Source of the DNA: Paenibacillus rubinfantis
GTDB taxonomy: Bacteria > Bacillota > Bacilli > Paenibacillales > Paenibacillaceae
Direction: 5' to 3'
DNA length: 35,740 bases
NCBI RefSeq assembly: GCF_001486505.1
Contig: NZ_LN909061.1
Span: forward strand, 141,639 to 177,378
A program made the translations under genes and the position numbers. The notes under the pieces were generated by a model, which was not told the DNA's origin, did no database searches, and saw only the letters and a program-made list of their open reading frames with translations. Positions 31,997 through 35,740 of the stretch are shown piece after piece (position 1 is the stretch's first letter; each line of letters starts with the position of its first letter).

Positions 31997-33730
31997 TTGA
32001 AAAGCAGAAAAGACACATATCGAAGAAAAAAACGCGGCAGGAGCAAAACCAAATGGTTATTTGGACTCATCCTTATCATAGCAGGACTTTATTGGGCTCA
32101 ATCGGTATGGTTGCCTAACCGCGAGCATGTTGACCCCGAATGGCTGGGCCGAGTGGATAAGCCTTTATTTGCGGAGGGCCAATTGCTGGACGGCACCGGG
32201 ATTGGGTCGGGGGATAGTCTCAAGCTTCCGCTTCCCGTGATTCAACAGGTTATTGAACCTACGATTCGTTATGAGGAAGACACCAAGTCGGTGATCTTGA
32301 CGACGCCTCGGAAATTGGTCTTGCTTAAGGCGGACGAGAAGATCGCTAAAATTAACAATAAAACAACTGAACTGCGATTTGCACCTGAGGAAAAGAACGG
32401 GGTTCTCTATCTCCCGGCGCATCTGCTCCAGGAGTTGTACGGGGCCGAGGTTCGCGAGGATGCATCCTCCGGTGCCGTGCTGTTGTACCGGACGGGGGAG
32501 AGCATCCTGCCAGCTACTGTATCCCTGGGTTCCGGCAAGAAGGACGGTACCGTTCCGCTCCGCACCGGACCCAGTATTCATGAGCCGATTTTGGCTGATA
32601 TGAAGGCGGATACGGCGCTGCGGATTTTACAGGTTCCGGATGCTGAATGGTATTATGTCCAGCTGGATAACGGGTATACCGGATACGTACGGCAGAAGGA
32701 CGTGGTGACGGGCGAGAAACGTTTCGTTCCGGAACTGAAATTGGAGTTGTCCGCAGCCAAACAGAAATGGCAGTCCAAAACGGTCAACATGACCTGGGAA
32801 GCCGTGTACCAAGTGGCCCCCAAACCGTCCTCTATCGGTAAACTGCCCGGTGTGAACGTAGTCAGCCCTACCTGGTTTTCGCTGGTGGACGGCAACGGCA
32901 ACGTGCAGAGCAAGGCGGACAGCGCCTACGTCAAATGGGCACACGGACAGGGCATGCAGGTTTGGGGCTTGTTTAGCAACAGCTTTGAGCCGGATTTGAC
33001 CTCCAAGGCCTTGTCCAGTTTCGAGAATCGCTTGACGACCATTTTGCAAATGCTTCATTACGCGAAAATCTATGATTTAGACGGCATTAACATCGATTAT
33101 GAAAATGTCTATACCCAGGATGGGGATAATCTGACCCAATTCATGCGCGAGCTTCGCCCGTTGGCCGAGGAGCAAGGGTTGATCGTATCGATCGACGTGA
33201 CCCCGAAATCGAACAGCGAGATGTGGTCGGCCTTTTTGGACCGCCGGGCTTTAGGAGAAGTGGTGGATTACCTCGTGTTGATGGCATATGATGAGCATTG
33301 GGCGGCCAGCCCGGTGTCCGGTTCGGTCGCTTCGCTGCCCTGGGTACAGTCGTCGGTGACCCGTATTCTGGAGGAGGACGATGTACCACCCAGTAAGCTG
33401 ATTCTGGGCATCCCGCTCTATACTCGCATCTGGACGGAAATCGAAAAGGATGGCAAAACGGAGGTTAGCTCTAAAGCGATCGGGATGGACAAAGCGCAGC
33501 AAATTATCGCCGAGAAAAAATTAAAGCCCACCTTCTCAGAAGAGACGGGACAAAATTACGTGGAATACAAAGATAAGGAAGGTCGTCACCGGATCTGGCT
33601 GGAGGATGCAGAATCGCTAAAACGCCGCGTGGAATTAGCCAAGTCGTTTAAGCTGGGCGGTATTTCTACCTGGACCCGAGGTTTTGCTTCAGATGAGGCC
33701 TGGGAAACATTGCGGCAAATTGAGAAATAG
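31997..33730 (+). CDS. Membrane-anchored glycoside hydrolase family 18 protein
   Basis: A 577-residue protein. A basic N-terminus and one membrane anchor (about 20-38) are followed by a copper-amine-oxidase-N-like domain (about 75-165), an SH3b domain (about 172-240) and a GH18 barrel (260-577). The catalytic motif DGINIDYE (362-369) is intact, with Glu369 as the acid, and later landmarks LMAYDEHW and LGIPLYTRIW are present. Relatives act on peptidoglycan or spore cortex as N-acetylglucosaminidases, or on chitin. A cell-wall target is likely from the SH3b domain. The TTG at 31997 was chosen because GGAGGG sits six bases upstream; there is no ATG. A terminator follows. Confidence 0.88.
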   Translation: MKSRKDTYRRKKRGRSKTKWLFGLILIIAGLYWAQSVWLPNREHVDPEWLGRVDKPLFAEGQLLDGTGIGSGDSLKLPLPVIQQVIEPTIRYEEDTKSVILTTPRKLVLLKADEKIAKINNKTTELRFAPEEKNGVLYLPAHLLQELYGAEVREDASSGAVLLYRTGESILPATVSLGSGKKDGTVPLRTGPSIHEPILADMKADTALRILQVPDAEWYYVQLDNGYTGYVRQKDVVTGEKRFVPELKLELSAAKQKWQSKTVNMTWEAVYQVAPKPSSIGKLPGVNVVSPTWFSLVDGNGNVQSKADSAYVKWAHGQGMQVWGLFSNSFEPDLTSKALSSFENRLTTILQMLHYAKIYDLDGINIDYENVYTQDGDNLTQFMRELRPLAEEQGLIVSIDVTPKSNSEMWSAFLDRRALGEVVDYLVLMAYDEHWAASPVSGSVASLPWVQSSVTRILEEDDVPPSKLILGIPLYTRIWTEIEKDGKTEVSSKAIGMDKAQQIIAEKKLKPTFSEETGQNYVEYKDKEGRHRIWLEDAESLKRRVELAKSFKLGGISTWTRGFASDEAWETLRQIEK

Positions 33731-33747
33731 GGCTCAGCTCTTCACAA

Positions 33748-33792
33748 ACAAAGCGGACCGCTGCCGATGGGGCAGGGTCCGCTTTGTTTTGT
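33748..33792. terminator. Intrinsic terminator between the GH18 gene and ygzB
   Basis: ACAAAGCGGACC (33748-33759) pairs with GGTCCGCTTTGT (33776-33787), with T residues following; it can serve both convergent genes. Confidence 0.88.
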
Positions 33793-33820
33793 GTATTTCG
33801 ATCAGAGCGCGTTTAGTTGA

Positions 33821-34201
33821 TTAGCTTTGGCTTGAAACGCCGGAAGCTTGCTGCTGCTCCAATTGCTCTGCGGTAACCGTCGCCTGCGCCGGATCCAAGG
33901 TCAAAATCGTTTTGCAGAACATGCAACGATCCGTTTTGCCCAGCATTTTGGTTAACTTATGGCATTCTGGGCACTCCAACTGCACCGCAGAGGTGGACAG
34001 CATGCCGGCCCAAAAATAAATGCCCAAGCTCGCCAGCATAGCGATTAAGCCAATGACGAGTCCGATGGCAGCGACCACTTTTCCCGATTGCCCCCAGAAC
34101 ACGATTCCGGCGGTTCCCAGGACCATCAGGCCCATTCCAAGCATGGTCAACAGTAGACCCCATAAACGAAATTCATTAATTTTGCTCGATTTAAAGAACA
34201 T
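33821..34201 (-). CDS. ygzB: YgzB-like DUF2614 zinc-ribbon membrane protein
   Basis: A 126-residue protein with two hydrophobic helices (about 14-37 and 43-67), then a zinc ribbon with CPECH and CMFCK, and an Ala/Gln-rich tail. It fits the DUF2614 (UPF0295) family, whose member YgzB lies next to perR in B. subtilis. Function is unknown. GAGGTGG lies seven bases before the ATG. Divergent from ygxA, it converges on the GH18 gene. Confidence 0.87.
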   Translation of the reverse strand: MFFKSSKINEFRLWGLLLTMLGMGLMVLGTAGIVFWGQSGKVVAAIGLVIGLIAMLASLGIYFWAGMLSTSAVQLECPECHKLTKMLGKTDRCMFCKTILTLDPAQATVTAEQLEQQQASGVSSQS

Positions 34202-34347
34202 TGGACCACCTCGATTCTTTGGCTATTCATAGGGGCTTTCCCCTCGACTTTTTCCAAGTGCTCCAAAAAACAAGAAGGAAACTTAGACTAGGCGTAGAAC
34301 TATATTATAACGAATCGGCAGGAATACGCCAAGCTGGGAGGGTATCC

Positions 34348-35226
34348 GTGGAAACAACCATTTTTTCGATCTTGGACGAGGAGAAAGCCGGGCATGGGGC
34401 CATTGGAGCAGTCGGATATCGCCTGGATCATGCCGGCTCTCACGACTCGCTGCTGCATGATTTCGAGTATCTCATTATGGTTGTGCACCATGGCTTGGAG
34501 GAGACGGAACAGCGCATCGAACACGGCATGAGCGGAGAATCGGCTTATCAGCTGCTGCATGTCGGCAGTCGCGAAATTGAACAAGGGATACTTATTGGAG
34601 ATCAGCGGGATTCCGTAAAATACTTTTTGCATGGAGAGATCATCTGGGACATTGATGGGAAGCTGACGGATTTCCGTTCCTATATCAACGAATTTGGTGA
34701 ACCGATGAAGGAACGGCGGAAGCTGAAGGAATTCGCTAAATTCCTCAAAGTGTATGGAGAAGCCAAGCGTTATACGGCAGAGCAGGATCTGCTGGATGCC
34801 TATTATTGCGTGTTGCAGGCGCTGAAGCATTATGCTCGCCTTGAATTGATCGAGCAGGGGATTCTTCCGGAAAGCAGCGTGTGGGAACAGGTACGCCCGC
34901 TGAACTCGGTTGTCTATAAGCTGTTCGATGAGCTGACGGAAAATTCCGAGACGCTGGAGCAGCGGATCCAACTCGTTTTATTGGCCTGCGAGTTCACTTT
35001 GGCCAGCAAAATGGCCGATTGTTGCAGCTTGTTGCTAAGAGTTTTAGGCAGCAGGAAGGAAGCATGGAGCATTCAGGAGTTGGCGCAGGTGCCCGACCTG
35101 GAGCATGTTAGGGACGAGCTTCCGTTATTGCTGCGCAAATTGGTGTTCCGTTCCTTGGCGCAGGAGATCACCAAAGCCCATAAGGAGGGAGCTGGAGATA
35201 GCCGGGAGTTACGATACAGAGTGTAA
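34348..35226 (+). CDS. ygxA: YgxA-like nucleotidyltransferase-fold protein
   Basis: A 292-residue soluble protein. An N-terminal part (VGYRLDHAGSHDSLLHDFEYLIMVVHH) resembles a degenerate nucleotidyltransferase domain, and the C-terminal part is helical (LLDAYYCVLQALKHYARLELIEQGI, HEPN-like). It matches YgxA of B. subtilis in length and neighbours. The usual GS...DxD active site of active nucleotidyltransferases is incomplete (only SHDS and DFE are seen), so activity is uncertain. The GTG at 34348 with GGGAGGG just upstream was chosen; the frame is open further back but overlaps ygzB. The rrn operon follows directly. Confidence 0.87.
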   Translation: METTIFSILDEEKAGHGAIGAVGYRLDHAGSHDSLLHDFEYLIMVVHHGLEETEQRIEHGMSGESAYQLLHVGSREIEQGILIGDQRDSVKYFLHGEIIWDIDGKLTDFRSYINEFGEPMKERRKLKEFAKFLKVYGEAKRYTAEQDLLDAYYCVLQALKHYARLELIEQGILPESSVWEQVRPLNSVVYKLFDELTENSETLEQRIQLVLLACEFTLASKMADCCSLLLRVLGSRKEAWSIQELAQVPDLEHVRDELPLLLRKLVFRSLAQEITKAHKEGAGDSRELRYRV

Positions 35227-35271
35227 CTTCGGCAGATTGCCGGCTTCCAAATTATACCTGGTACAAACGGG

Positions 35272-35301
35272 TTGACGACCCTATTGGATCTGTGATAAAT
35301 T
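35272..35301 (+). promoter_or_regulatory. rrn promoter P1
   Basis: TTGACG (35272-35277), an 18-base spacer and TAAATT (35296-35301), upstream of the 16S gene. Confidence 0.68.
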
Positions 35302-35378
35302 ATATCTCGCCGCTAAAAAGGCAGTGAAGTTCTGAAGCGTAAATCGGCGGATGCCGAAAAGCCTTCGAAAAAAACTTC

Positions 35379-35408
35379 TTGACTTAAAAGAGGCGAATGT
35401 GATATATT
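35379..35408 (+). promoter_or_regulatory. rrn promoter P2
   Basis: TTGACT (35379-35384), an 18-base spacer and TATATT (35403-35408), in tandem with P1 as in Bacillus rRNA operons. It gives a leader of about 125 bases before the mature 16S end. Confidence 0.78.
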
Positions 35409-35454
35409 ATAAAGGTCGCTGCTGAAACAAAACAATGGCGACGAAATGAAAGTT

Positions 35455-35467
35455 TGATCTTTGAAAA
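35455..35467 (+). promoter_or_regulatory. rrn leader boxA-like antitermination element
   Basis: TGATCTTTGAAAA closely follows the boxA consensus TGCTCTTTGAAAA used by NusB/NusE for rRNA antitermination. A GAGAT/ATCTC inverted pair lies further on at 35493-35507. Confidence 0.6.
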
Positions 35468-35540
35468 CTGAACAACGAGTGAGTAATACAATGAGATTTT
35501 AAATCTCGTCAGTTTGTTTTGAAATGAGCAAGTCAAACAC

Positions 35541-35740
35541 TTTATTGGAGAGTTTGATCCTGGCTCAGGACGAACGCTGGCGGCGTGCCTAATACATGCA
35601 AGTCGAGCGGACCTGATGGAGTGCTTGCACTCCTGAGGGTTAGCGGCGGACGGGTGAGTAACACGTAGGCAACCTGCCTGTAAGACTGGGATAACTACCG
35701 GAAACGGTAGCTAATACCGGATACGCAAGTCTATCGCATG
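35541..35740 (+). rRNA. rrs: 16S ribosomal RNA, 5' end
   Basis: The conserved 16S start TTTATTGGAGAGTTTGATCC and CGAACGCTGGCGGCGTGCC are present, followed by V1 and the start of V2. The GTCGAGCGGACCTGATGG form of V1 and the GACTGGGATAACTACCGGAA segment are typical of Paenibacillus. The gene runs off the right edge. Confidence 0.97.

Overview
The window comes from a low-to-mid GC, endospore-forming Firmicute, most likely Paenibacillus or a close relative. The evidence is the 5' end of a 16S rRNA gene with a Paenibacillus-type V1/V2 region at the right edge, Bacillales-type ribosome binding sites, many proteins resembling Bacillus subtilis proteins (YkpA, YyaC, PerR, YgzB, YgxA, GatCAB), a SigB partner-switching operon and a spore protease. 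Identifications rest on reading the sequence and on remembered families; no database search was run.

Layout. 1-845: start of a CvfC-like Nfu-N/HEAT protein on the minus strand. 1007-3614: a cytochrome bd oxidase operon (unknown 36-aa membrane peptide, cydA, cydB, 35-aa cydS). 3697-4722: an MBL-fold hydrolase. 4836-6354: an IS1595-like element bounded by a 32-bp inverted repeat (28/32 matches). It holds a minus-strand transposase-like gene with eroded catalytic motifs, a 40-bp tandem array related to the 3' end of that gene, and a perfect consensus promoter whose spacer carries an exact LexA/SOS box. 6634-9648: YkpA-type ABC-F ATPase, a small basic protein and a CDF cation exporter. 10103-11380: secreted triple-SH3 NlpC/P60 endopeptidase. 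11547-12047: DUF948 protein. 12079-15917: a candidate SigB promoter and a terminator, then REC-PP2C phosphatase, histidine kinase, rsbV, rsbW and sigB. 15963-19148: a small acidic protein, asparaginase II, DUF1128, YyaC and an alpha/beta hydrolase. 19276-21149: DUF6483 and a methyltransferase. 21246-21440: ACTGCA hairpin repeats. 21649-22695: a probable decayed O-antigen ligase. 22721-25294: small conserved protein, DedA, YqgX-like MBL protein and IDEAL-domain protein. 25467-29282: gatCAB and a GNAT acetyltransferase. 29468-31285: a membrane DUF4097 protein. 31430-33730: perR with its promoter and candidate operator, then a GH18 glycosidase. 33821-35740: ygzB, ygxA, tandem rrn promoters and the 16S start, an order like that around rrnD in B. 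subtilis.

Functional themes are respiration at low oxygen (bd oxidase), stress signalling (SigB cascade, PerR), cell-wall turnover (NlpC/P60, GH18), sporulation (YyaC) and translation (ABC-F, GatCAB, rRNA). The most unusual region is the IS1595-like locus, which looks like an SOS-inducible, possibly domesticated transposase linked to its own repeat array.
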